Under the pieces are notes generated by a model, which was given only the letters and a program-made list of their open reading frames with translations, ran no database searches and was not told the DNA's origin. Positions 43,507 through 50,886 of a stretch of 64,000 nucleotides of DNA are shown piece after piece. The translations under genes were made by a program, and so were the position numbers. Every line of letters begins with the position of its first letter. The first letter of the stretch is position 1. Origin of the DNA: Aminipila sp047974845 (lineage in GTDB: Bacteria > Bacillota > Clostridia > Peptostreptococcales > Anaerovoracaceae); NCBI GenBank assembly GCA_047974845.1, contig JBKECQ010000040.1:12822-76821 (forward strand). The letters run 5' to 3'.

Positions 43507-43600
43507 TTATAAAATTTATGGATACAAATGATTATATTTTTTATAACTAATTATATTTTTATAAGATTTATGGATACAAATCATTATATTTTTTATAAAG
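43507..43600. repeat. 52-bp direct repeat after tmcAL
   Basis: Two near-identical units starting at 43507 and 43559, each with TTTATGGATACAAAT followed by ATTATATTTTTTATA. More degenerate copies precede them. No coding potential is seen in the 43402-43687 gap apart from the terminator that follows. Confidence 0.7.
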
Positions 43601-43611
43601 GATTGTATTTT

Positions 43612-43654
43612 AAAAGGGCTTTTATCACTTTTTAAGTGTTTAAAGCCCTTTTTT
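43612..43654. terminator. Bidirectional terminator between tmcAL and ylbJ
   Basis: AAAAGGGCTTT-TCACTT pairs with AAGTG-TTAAAGCCCTTTT; A and T runs flank the stem on both sides. It separates two convergent genes. Confidence 0.88.
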
Positions 43655-43687
43655 ACTTTGCTATCAAATGCATATATCAGCAAGAAA

Positions 43688-44653
43688 TCATAGCATTATT
43701 CTAGTCAAAACAAGTGCAATAAGCCCTGAAATAATGCAGTGACTTGCCTTAACTAATAATAAATAAGATATTTTTATCTTGGTACCATCAAGCATACTCA
43801 TTGATTGCCCGATAATTGATAGTCCTCCAAATGAAATCAACATACAGCACCCTATGGCTTTATATGCTAGAGGAATTGTTACGGGGCTACTTATTGCAGA
43901 GCAACCAACGGTCATTTCCAGTATCCCCTTAAAAAAACCTATATAATACGGATCTCTTATACTTTCTAAAACACCTGACATTTGTATAATATCCGTAATC
44001 ATCATAAACATTACAATGTATGCTAGGATAATTCCCAATGATTTAAAAGATGTAATTATAGAATTCGTAAAAGCCTCTAAATAACTTTCATTAAAAGACT
44101 CTCCTGATAGTCTCTGTTTTTTATGGCTTCTATACTCCCGATATTCACTACTAAAAATTGTAATTAGTACTGTAAATAGCACTCCATTTAATATGGCACT
44201 TGAAAAGTGTGCTATTGCAATAATACTTCCGCAGGTGTTATTACCAATCATAGATGCTCCCACAGCCCCTACTATAAAGGCCGGTCCTGAAGTGCTACAA
44301 AAGCTTATTAATCTGTGGCACTCTATGCTTGGCACATATCCTTTCTTCCCCATATCACCTATTACTTTTGCACCCATTGGATATCCAGACAATGCACTCA
44401 TAGAAAAGGCAAAGCAACTTGGATTTAAGTACCTTGTTATTCCAATCCCATTCATAAAATTTGCACATATAAAAAACGGTAATAGCGCAGGTAAAATATT
44501 ATTTGCCCATATTGCAATTCCCTTTTGAGCTGAAAGTAATGCTATTTCCGGAAAAAGCACCATGAACAAACAAGCTGCACAGGCAGACGCCACCGCCAAT
44601 ATGTATCTAAACCTACGTTTAACTTTCTTCAATATAAAAAAAATAATATCCAT
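43688..44653 (-). CDS. ylbJ: Sporulation integral membrane protein YlbJ (SpoVV-like)
   Basis: A 321-residue membrane protein with about eight segments. SALSGYPMGAKVIGD and FCSTSGPAFIVGAVGASM are typical of the YlbJ/nucleoside-recognition family. In Bacillus the protein (SpoVV) carries dipicolinic acid across the outer forespore membrane. Two related halves, each with a glycine-rich hairpin (the second near SPVTIPLAYKAIG), are visible. The gene order ylbJ-coaD-rsmD is conserved in Firmicutes; the product DPA ultimately comes from the dapA branch. Confidence 0.88.
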   Translation of the reverse strand: MDIIFFILKKVKRRFRYILAVASACAACLFMVLFPEIALLSAQKGIAIWANNILPALLPFFICANFMNGIGITRYLNPSCFAFSMSALSGYPMGAKVIGDMGKKGYVPSIECHRLISFCSTSGPAFIVGAVGASMIGNNTCGSIIAIAHFSSAILNGVLFTVLITIFSSEYREYRSHKKQRLSGESFNESYLEAFTNSIITSFKSLGIILAYIVMFMMITDIIQMSGVLESIRDPYYIGFFKGILEMTVGCSAISSPVTIPLAYKAIGCCMLISFGGLSIIGQSMSMLDGTKIKISYLLLVKASHCIISGLIALVLTRIML

Positions 44654-44707
44654 GCTAAATATTATGTTTTTAACACGGATATTATACTTTGTTATAATAT
44701 TAAGTTG

Positions 44708-45238
44708 TTATACGTCCTTATCCATTTGTGTTCTGTACGCAAGTTCCTTAATTTCGTTCCTATTTGAAACAAGAGTTCCATTGACACTTTGGAAAGTACT
44801 TTCCATCTTGTTAAACATATCTGCAAAATACGTAACATTCAATTGTTCCATCTTATCTTGGAAATTAAATAAAATACTGTCTATGTAATCAAAAGTATTT
44901 AATTTAAGCTGCTTACAATTTTCTTCTGCAATACGCATGATTTCATCTGCACGCATTTTAGATTTTACAACAATATCATCATTTTCAATTAAAACTTCTG
45001 CTTGTCTTTTAGCATCAGTAATAACGGTTTCATATTCTTTCTTTGCTTCTTCTAGAATTCTCTGTCTTTCATCCTTTATCCACTGTGCCTGTTGGATTTC
45101 ATCGGGAAGCTCAACTCTAATTTCTTTTACTATTTCTAGAATTTCTTCCGCATCCACCATAATTTTTCCCGTAAGAGGAAAACTTGTGCTTGTATCAACA
45201 ATTTCTTCTATTTCGTCTAACAACTCCAATACTTTCAT
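44708..45238 (-). CDS. Coiled-coil ATPase-like protein of unknown function
   Basis: A 176-residue, mostly helical protein. Residues about 50-120 form a strong coiled coil (IKDERQRILEEAKKEYETVI) reminiscent of F-type ATPase subunit b or DivIVA-like scaffolds, without a membrane segment. Such genes are often found between ylbJ and coaD in clostridia and labelled ATPase, but there is no nucleotide-binding motif. I do not assign a function. It is 25 bases after coaD and probably in its operon. Confidence 0.75.
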   Translation of the reverse strand: MKVLELLDEIEEIVDTSTSFPLTGKIMVDAEEILEIVKEIRVELPDEIQQAQWIKDERQRILEEAKKEYETVITDAKRQAEVLIENDDIVVKSKMRADEIMRIAEENCKQLKLNTFDYIDSILFNFQDKMEQLNVTYFADMFNKMESTFQSVNGTLVSNRNEIKELAYRTQMDKDV

Positions 45239-45263
45239 TGAAATATCTCCTCCTGTGCCTCTT

Positions 45264-45749
45264 TTATTCCCTGTACTTTTTTTTCATATAATCAAGTACA
45301 GTGTCGGGTACCAAACCATTAATATCGCCATTAAGCATAAATACCTCTTTGGCCATACTTGAACTCAAGAACGAAAATTGTGGACACGTCATTAAAAATA
45401 TAGTTTCCACATTATCGTTATACAATCTTGCATTCATTTGAGCCATTTGAATTTCGGACTCAAAGTCCGTAGTAGCCCTTAATCCCCTTATAACTACATC
45501 AAACTTTTCTTTATTTACATATTCAGCAAGAAGGCCTGTAAAGTCGTCAACTTCAACGTTGTCCAAATTTAAAGTTGCCTCCTTGATTAACATTTTTCTC
45601 TCTTCCACAGTAAATAGTGGGTTTTTAGAAGGATTCGCAATGACTCCCACCACTAATTTATCATATAGCTTTGAAGCTCTATTTATTAAATCTAAATGTC
45701 CATTTGTAATCGGATCAAAAGATCCTGCATATAATGCCTTTTGTTTCAT
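45264..45749 (-). CDS. coaD: Pantetheine-phosphate adenylyltransferase
   Basis: CoaD transfers AMP from ATP to 4'-phosphopantetheine in coenzyme A synthesis. The 161-residue protein has the HxGH-type loop AGSFDPITNGHLDLINRA, RGLRATTDFESE and SSSMAKEVF, all standard. It lies downstream of rsmD, the usual pairing. Confidence 0.97.
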   Translation of the reverse strand: MKQKALYAGSFDPITNGHLDLINRASKLYDKLVVGVIANPSKNPLFTVEERKMLIKEATLNLDNVEVDDFTGLLAEYVNKEKFDVVIRGLRATTDFESEIQMAQMNARLYNDNVETIFLMTCPQFSFLSSSMAKEVFMLNGDINGLVPDTVLDYMKKKYRE

Positions 45750-45794
45750 TTGTTTGCCCCTAACAGTCTTTTGCTAACGCATATTATAGCATAT

Positions 45795-46331
45795 TTATCC
45801 GTAAATTGAAACAGCAATTTTGCCATACCTTTTTTCCTTTATCATCTCAAATTTACCAATTTGTTCCGGTAATTTCTCATCTAAACTATGCTCGGCTATT
45901 ATATAGCCCTCCTCAGTTAACAAATCCAACTGGTCAATAAGTTCTATGCAATTCACCATTAAATTATCTTTGTATGGTGGATCTAAAAAAATTATTTGAG
46001 CTTTTTGAGGTATTCGTTTTAAAACAGTCTCAAAATCTCCGGCAAGAATCGTTGCTTGGTCTTGAACCTTGCAGGTGTTTATATTTTCTCTTATTAAAGA
46101 CAAGCTTTCTTTAGACTTGTCCCCAAAATAACAATGTTTTGCCCCCCTGCTTATGGCTTCTATACCAAGATTGCCGGTTCCTGCAAATAAATCTATTACA
46201 ACTTCATCATAATAAGTATCAGAAATCATACTAAAAATTGCTTCTTTTACTTTATCTGATGTTGGTCTTACTTTATCACCTATGGGTGTTGCTAATCTTC
46301 TTCCTTTTAAATCGCCTGCTATTATTCGCAA
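45795..46331 (-). CDS. rsmD: 16S rRNA (guanine(966)-N(2))-methyltransferase RsmD
   Basis: RsmD methylates G966 of 16S rRNA. The 178-residue protein begins RIIAGDLKGRRLATP, has VRPTSDKVKEAIFSMI, the SAM motif VIDLFAGTGNLGIEAISRGA and the catalytic FLDPPY. It is followed by coaD after 45 bases. Confidence 0.96.
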   Translation of the reverse strand: MRIIAGDLKGRRLATPIGDKVRPTSDKVKEAIFSMISDTYYDEVVIDLFAGTGNLGIEAISRGAKHCYFGDKSKESLSLIRENINTCKVQDQATILAGDFETVLKRIPQKAQIIFLDPPYKDNLMVNCIELIDQLDLLTEEGYIIAEHSLDEKLPEQIGKFEMIKEKRYGKIAVSIYG

Positions 46332-46416
46332 ATATTATATCCTCTCAAATCTAACAATATTTTTATACTTATAAAAGTTTTTTACTGTATTATAATATAT
46401 TTTACCATCAAAAAAA

Positions 46417-46448
46417 GAAAATATCTACTGTATACAGCAGATATTTTC
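46417..46448 (-). terminator. SASP gene terminator
   Basis: GAAAATATCT pairs with AGATATTTTC; the loop contains a further CTG/CAG pairing. On the minus strand seven T residues follow. It separates the SASP gene from rsmD. Confidence 0.9.
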
Positions 46449-46487
46449 CTTTTCTAATGAAAACTTTTAAGTTTTAATTTTTAATGG

Positions 46488-46688
46488 TTATTTTCCAGAT
46501 AACTGCTGTTCAGCCATATCAACTAGCTTTTTAGTCATATATCCGCCAACATAACCGTTCTGTCTTGCTGTAAGGTTACCCTTATCCATGCTTTCATAGT
46601 TAGCCATGCCTAGTTCTGATGCAACTTCTGCCTTCATATTCTTTAATGCTGGCTTGTAACTCTTATTCATCTTGTCCTGTAATGTCAT
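46488..46688 (-). CDS. Small acid-soluble spore protein, alpha/beta type
   Basis: SASPs coat spore DNA and protect it from damage. The 66-residue protein has both family signatures: MKAEVASELGMANYESMD (containing the GPR protease site after the glutamate) and GNLTARQNGYVGGYMTKKLV. Its presence shows that the organism can or recently could form spores. It is monocistronic with its own terminator. I could not find a convincing sigma-G promoter; a 10-base inverted repeat lies at 46774-46799, about 85 bases upstream of the start. Confidence 0.97.
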   Translation of the reverse strand: MTLQDKMNKSYKPALKNMKAEVASELGMANYESMDKGNLTARQNGYVGGYMTKKLVDMAEQQLSGK

Positions 46689-46773
46689 TTTATACCTCCA
46701 TCTTGGCCTGTAAGTGAAAATTTCATCACTAAAGCCACTTGAAAAAAATTATTTGTAAACTTCCGGATGAGTC

Positions 46774-46799
46774 ATATTTGAAATTTATTTTTCAAATAT
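46774..46799. repeat. Inverted repeat upstream of the SASP gene
   Basis: ATATTTGAAA and TTTCAAATAT, a perfect 10-base inverted repeat with a 6-base spacer. No T run follows, so it is more like an operator or transcript-stabilising hairpin than a terminator. It lies between the end of recG and the SASP gene. Confidence 0.6.
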
Positions 46800-46881
46800 C
46801 CATCTCTCGTTTACGTTATTAATTTAACCCAAGGGAAGTTTTATATTCAATGTAATAATTTCATATGTTGGCTACATTTGG

Positions 46882-48921
46882 CTATAAACTTAAAATTGCA
46901 CTTTCACCAAACATTTTTATGATTTTTTGGCGAATTTCCAACGTTTCTTCCTTCAAAAGCCCTGGGTCACTTTCTAAAAGTTCCCTTGCTTGTAGCCTTG
47001 TTTTGTGTAAAATATCTATATGTTTTACCAAATCTGCCAACTTTAAGTCCGGTAATCCATGTTGCCTTACTCCGAAAAATTCTCCGGGTCCACGCAATTG
47101 CAAATCTTTTTCTGCAATAACAAATCCATTTGTTGTAGAAACCATAATCTCAATTCTTTCTTTTGCAATAGATGTTTTGCTTCTTGAAACCAACATACAA
47201 TATGATTTATGTTTGCCTCTGCCTACTCTTCCCCTTAGTTGGTGAAGCTGAGCAAGTCCAAATCTTTCAGCATTCTCTATTACCATCATTGTAGCATTGG
47301 GAACATTTATACCAACTTCAATAACTACAGTTGAAACAAGAATTTTTATTTTATCCTCGTAAAAATCTTTCATTACAATATCTTTTTCCGATTGCTTCAT
47401 CTCTCCGTGAAGAAGTGCTACTTGTATATTAGGAAATTTAACACATAGTTCCTCATATATTTCAAATGCAGATTTTACATTTTCAAGATTTTCCGATTCC
47501 TCAATTAGTGGTGCCACCACATAAGCTTGTCTACCCTTTAATATCTCCTCTTGTACAAAGGAATAAACTCTTCCTCTGCTATTTTCATCATAAGCTCTTG
47601 TTTCAATTTTCTGTCTGCCCGGTGGCAATTCATCTATAATAGAAATATCTAAGTCTCCATATATTATTACCGCAAGCGTTCTTGGGATAGGTGTAGCTGT
47701 CATAACGAGTATATCCGGATTTCCACCCTTATCAGCCAATAGGTTTCTTTGATTTACTCCGAACCTATGTTGTTCATCGGTTATTACTAAACCTAAATTT
47801 TTAAAGATAACTGTGGGCTGAATCAAAGCATGAGTTCCGACTAAAATTTGAATGTCCCCCAATTCCAATTGGTTGAGTACCTCTTTTTTCGCTTTTTCCG
47901 TCATGCTCCCTGTTAATAAGGCTACTTTTATATGATGTTTATCAAATTCTTGTTTTAAGCCCTCAAAATGCTGTCTTGCAAGAAGTTCTGTGGGAGCCAT
48001 CATTACACCCTGATACCCATTTTTAACAGCTTTATAAAGTGCAATTTCTGCTACTACAGTTTTTCCTGAACCAACGTCGCCCTGTACCAGCCTGTTCATT
48101 ACCTTTTCAGATTCCATATCTTCGCATATCTCTTCAACAACTCTTTGCTGAGCACCAGTCAATGCATATGGTAATTTCTCCATAAAAGATTTCAGATCAA
48201 CGTCTTTCTTAAAACTTATACCTGTTTCTTGTGCCGTTATTCTATTTTTTAATGATAATAGACCTATCTGCAAAAATAGTAATTCATCAAATACAAGTCT
48301 ATACTTTGCAACTTTTAAGTGTTCCTTTCCTTTTGGAAAGTGAATATTATCCAGCGCATAATTAATACTGCAAAGTTTGTTATTATTAATAATATTTTCT
48401 GTTAAAGTTTCTTTTATATTAGGAATCAGCTTATTTGACATCTTTTGCCACTTAAAAATATCGTTTTGTGTAATCCCTGCGGTTAAGGGATATATCGGAA
48501 CAATACCTTGTGCTTCTGACGCACCCATCTCAAAAAATTCCGGATAGAGCATCTTTGTTTTTCCATATTCTTTAGAAACCTTACCATAAAATACGTATTC
48601 TTTTTCAATTTCAAATTTATTCACTAAATACTGAGCATTAAAAAAAACAGCTTCTAATCCTCCTGTTTCATCCGTTACTAAAAGCCTTAGAGTTTGTTTT
48701 TTACCAAACCCACCCTTTATTTTTAACTTTACTACTCCATGAATTAAAGCAAGAGAGCCATGTTCCAGCTCTCCTATTTTTTTAACCAGTCTTCTATCTT
48801 GATAATCTCTAGGGAAAAAATAAAGAAAATCTTCTATATTATAAATTCCCAATCTGTTAAGTGCTTGTGCCTTTTTAGGACCTATTCCTTTTATAGAGCT
48901 GACCTTATCATTAAGATTCAT
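46882..48921 (-). CDS. recG: ATP-dependent DNA helicase RecG
   Basis: RecG regresses stalled replication forks and moves Holliday junctions. The 679-residue protein has the N-terminal wedge domain with OB fold (IKGIGPKKAQALNRLGI at the start), helicase motif I LVQGDVGSGKTVVAEIAL, motif II TDEQHRFGVNQR, TATPIPRTLA and the late motifs GINVPNATMMVIENAERFGL and QLRGRVGRG. The start overlaps the end of the Asp23-like gene by 11 bases. In other Firmicutes the fatty-acid kinase gene (DAK domain) lies between these two; it is missing here. Confidence 0.97.
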   Translation of the reverse strand: MNLNDKVSSIKGIGPKKAQALNRLGIYNIEDFLYFFPRDYQDRRLVKKIGELEHGSLALIHGVVKLKIKGGFGKKQTLRLLVTDETGGLEAVFFNAQYLVNKFEIEKEYVFYGKVSKEYGKTKMLYPEFFEMGASEAQGIVPIYPLTAGITQNDIFKWQKMSNKLIPNIKETLTENIINNNKLCSINYALDNIHFPKGKEHLKVAKYRLVFDELLFLQIGLLSLKNRITAQETGISFKKDVDLKSFMEKLPYALTGAQQRVVEEICEDMESEKVMNRLVQGDVGSGKTVVAEIALYKAVKNGYQGVMMAPTELLARQHFEGLKQEFDKHHIKVALLTGSMTEKAKKEVLNQLELGDIQILVGTHALIQPTVIFKNLGLVITDEQHRFGVNQRNLLADKGGNPDILVMTATPIPRTLAVIIYGDLDISIIDELPPGRQKIETRAYDENSRGRVYSFVQEEILKGRQAYVVAPLIEESENLENVKSAFEIYEELCVKFPNIQVALLHGEMKQSEKDIVMKDFYEDKIKILVSTVVIEVGINVPNATMMVIENAERFGLAQLHQLRGRVGRGKHKSYCMLVSRSKTSIAKERIEIMVSTTNGFVIAEKDLQLRGPGEFFGVRQHGLPDLKLADLVKHIDILHKTRLQARELLESDPGLLKEETLEIRQKIIKMFGESAILSL

Positions 48922-49315
48922 CAGATTTTCTCCTAACCTCTATATTCCTTTTGACAATATTCTTTGAAAGCATTCCGGTAACTACTATTGCTATACTATT
49001 TGGCTCAATTGCCGTAAATTCAATGACCTTATCATATATTTGGTTAATTAAAGTGTTTGTAACCATACCAATACTTGTTCCAAACTTAACAACGATATAA
49101 ACTTTAATGTCCAGACCCTTGTCTCCCATGGTTATTTCCATGCTGTTGATATCATCTGTCATCCCAATTTTAGCAACAAAGCTAGCAGCCTTGTTCTTAT
49201 AATTAGAAATAAAAACCTTACCTTTAAATTGGGATACTACTTCCGCAACAATTTTTGCAATAACACCTTTACTTAAAATGATATTGCCCTCTTTAGTTTT
49301 CTCTTTATATAGCAA
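48911..49315 (-). CDS. Asp23/Gls24 family protein (YloU-like)
   Basis: The second Asp23/Gls24 protein of the window, 134 residues. The pattern GNIILSKGVIAKIVAEVVSQ, then KGLDIKVYIVVKFGTSIGMV and AIVVTGM matches YloU. In Firmicutes yloU stands next to rpmB and the fatty-acid kinase yloV; here recG follows directly with an 11-base overlap. The function is unknown; relatives associate with the membrane under envelope stress. Confidence 0.88.
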   Translation of the reverse strand: MLYKEKTKEGNIILSKGVIAKIVAEVVSQFKGKVFISNYKNKAASFVAKIGMTDDINSMEITMGDKGLDIKVYIVVKFGTSIGMVTNTLINQIYDKVIEFTAIEPNSIAIVVTGMLSKNIVKRNIEVRRKSDES

Positions 49316-49579
49316 AATTTTCCTCCCATATTTCGTTCAGTTTTGCACTCAAATTATATAATACTTGAAGTTTTTGTCAATGTCCATTTTTATTATTATT
49401 TATGTAACTACATTATTACTTATAATCAATTATTGCAAACATTCTTTATAAACTTTTTCACAAATATTTTTTATAATAGTTTTACGAGCATTTTTGCAGA
49501 CGTTTTACAAACATATTTACGGATATTTTATTGAAGAACCTTTTATAACATATAGCATATACTATATGGGGTGGTATAA

Positions 49580-49786
49580 ATGGGAAATAAACAATATGGC
49601 TGTAAGCCGCATAACTGTAATAACAAGTGCAATAAAAAGAGCGATGTTAAGAATTTGGCATTTATTATGATTGTATTTGGACTGGTCTCAGTCTGTGCTT
49701 TCTTTTTACCCATAAAGGCTTGGATAATGCTTTTAGGCGGACTTTTAATATACTGTGGTTATAAATTACACAAGTCATGCAAATAG
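49580..49786 (+). CDS. Small cysteine-rich two-helix membrane protein
   Basis: Not recognised by function. The 68-residue protein has a polar N-terminal part with four cysteines (KQYGCKPHNCNNKCNKKS has three of them) followed by two closely spaced membrane helices (about 26-43 and 46-62) and a basic KLHKSCK end. A GGGGTGG site lies 6 bases before the ATG. Directly upstream is CATATACTATA, which fits a sigma-E/sigma-K -10 element (CATA-N3-TA), but I see no -35 box of matching quality, so sporulation control is only a hint. It is a lone plus-strand gene between divergent neighbours. Confidence 0.65.
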   Translation: MGNKQYGCKPHNCNNKCNKKSDVKNLAFIMIVFGLVSVCAFFLPIKAWIMLLGGLLIYCGYKLHKSCK

Positions 49787-49846
49787 TCCTAAATTTACAT
49801 TATTTTATACTTTCATATTGCATCATGCAATATTTAATACATAACC

Positions 49847-49902
49847 GAGGAATTTCTGTATAAGCCTCGGGCGCCATATCGAAGATATGGGCAAGACATT
49901 AA
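49847..49902 (+). repeat. Palindromic intergenic repeat, copy C
   Basis: It reads GAGGAATTTCTGTATAAG, then the hairpin with inner arms CCATATC/GATATGG, then GCAAGACATTAA. It is 28 bases before copy D in the same orientation; the two are near-identical over the 3' half. Confidence 0.8.
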
Positions 49903-49929
49903 CTGAAAAATTCCTATTAATCTACAAAT

Positions 49930-49985
49930 CGGGAATTTCTGTATAAGTCTTGCGCGCCATATCGAAGATATGGGCAAGACATTAA
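49930..49985 (+). repeat. Palindromic intergenic repeat, copy D
   Basis: It reads CGGGAATTTCTGTATAAG, with outer arms GTCTTGC and GCAAGAC and inner arms CCATATC/GATATGG around a 3-4-base loop. The outer stem pairs perfectly in this copy. It directly abuts the T-run side of the rpmB terminator. Confidence 0.8.
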
Positions 49986-49991
49986 AAAAAA

Positions 49992-50012
49992 AGACCTGCT
50001 AAAAGCAGGTCT
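49992..50012 (-). terminator. rpmB terminator
   Basis: AGACCTGC pairs with GCAGGTCT around a 5-base loop, followed on the minus strand by ten T residues. Confidence 0.92.
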
Positions 50013-50029
50013 AGTTTGTTTTGTGTAAA

Positions 50030-50221
50030 TTAGATGGCACGGTTAATTTTGTTTGATCTGATGCATCTTGTGCATACATTTGCTCTTCTAACAGTTCCGT
50101 TATCATTAATTCTTACTGTCTGAATGTTAGCATTCCACTTTCTTCTAGTATGTCTGTTTGAGTGGGATACATTGTTTCCTGAAACCTGACCCTTACCGCA
50201 TACTTCACACTTTCTTGACAT
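50030..50221 (-). CDS. rpmB: 50S ribosomal protein L28
   Basis: The 63-residue protein begins SRKCEVCGKGQVSGNNVSHS and ends with CTRCIRSNKI, so both zinc-binding cysteine pairs (CEVC and CTRC) are kept. RRKWNANIQTVRI is the family's central strand. A GGAGGTG site lies before the ATG. It is monocistronic with a strong terminator. Confidence 0.97.
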   Translation of the reverse strand: MSRKCEVCGKGQVSGNNVSHSNRHTRRKWNANIQTVRINDNGTVRRANVCTRCIRSNKINRAI

Positions 50222-50355
50222 CTTGCCGCACCTCCTTTAAATATCTTAAGCATTTAAGCATCTTTTCTAATATTCCGAGTAAACTCGAACAAACGTTATT
50301 ATATCACAACGAATCTTACTTGTACAACACTTTTTTACATTTTTTCGTAATTTTT

Positions 50356-50886
50356 TTATTCAGATAATGTAATTTGTCCTGATTTCCTTGTTAAATTCAT
50401 GTCTATAACCCGCTGATTAGAACTACCTCTAAACTTTAATGTTAAATCCTTTTTATCTTTGTCAAATTTTCCATCTATTAAAAAATCTGTAAGATCAAGC
50501 AATTCTTTTACCGCCACATCTTCCTTACACATATTTTCTAATTCTTCAAAAGTATAACCTGAAAAAATAACAATATCAAGCTTTCTTTTTTTTATTTCTT
50601 TTGCCAGCATCAAAAATGATTCAGCTTGGCACATGGGTTCTCCCCCACTAAAGGTTACTCCGGACAGTAAGGGATCCTTATCTATTTCATTTAAGAGCGT
50701 TTCCAAAGAACAGTCATATCCTCCTTGGAAATCATGGGTTTCGGGATTATGGCAGCCTTGGCAGTTATGAGGACATCCTTGACAAAATATTGTGAACCTA
50801 ATACCCGGTCCGTCTACAATAGATTCTCTAACAATACCTGCTATCTTAATACTATATTCTTTCCATTTCTCCACTTGCAACATCAT
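50356..50886 (-). CDS. nrdG: Anaerobic ribonucleotide reductase activating protein
   Basis: NrdG is the radical SAM enzyme that installs the glycyl radical on NrdD. The 176-residue protein has the cluster motif as CPHNCQGC (CxxxCxxC) with QGCHNPETHDF after it, then TFSGGEPM. Several start codons (ATG-ATG-TTG, then GTG) compete inside the end of nrdD, which it overlaps by 35 bases; the N terminus is therefore uncertain. Overlap with nrdD indicates joint expression. Confidence 0.95.
   Translation of the reverse strand: MMLQVEKWKEYSIKIAGIVRESIVDGPGIRFTIFCQGCPHNCQGCHNPETHDFQGGYDCSLETLLNEIDKDPLLSGVTFSGGEPMCQAESFLMLAKEIKKRKLDIVIFSGYTFEELENMCKEDVAVKELLDLTDFLIDGKFDKDKKDLTLKFRGSSNQRVIDMNLTRKSGQITLSE

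Noticed and set aside
49343..49534. 63-codon plus-strand frame before the small Cys-rich gene
   Set aside because: AT-rich non-coding sequence rich in Phe/Tyr/Ile codons, without a ribosome site or recognisable pattern.
50280..50295. LexA-like site CGAACAAACGTTA upstream of rpmB
   Set aside because: It has a mismatch in the second half and rpmB is not an SOS gene; chance is likely.
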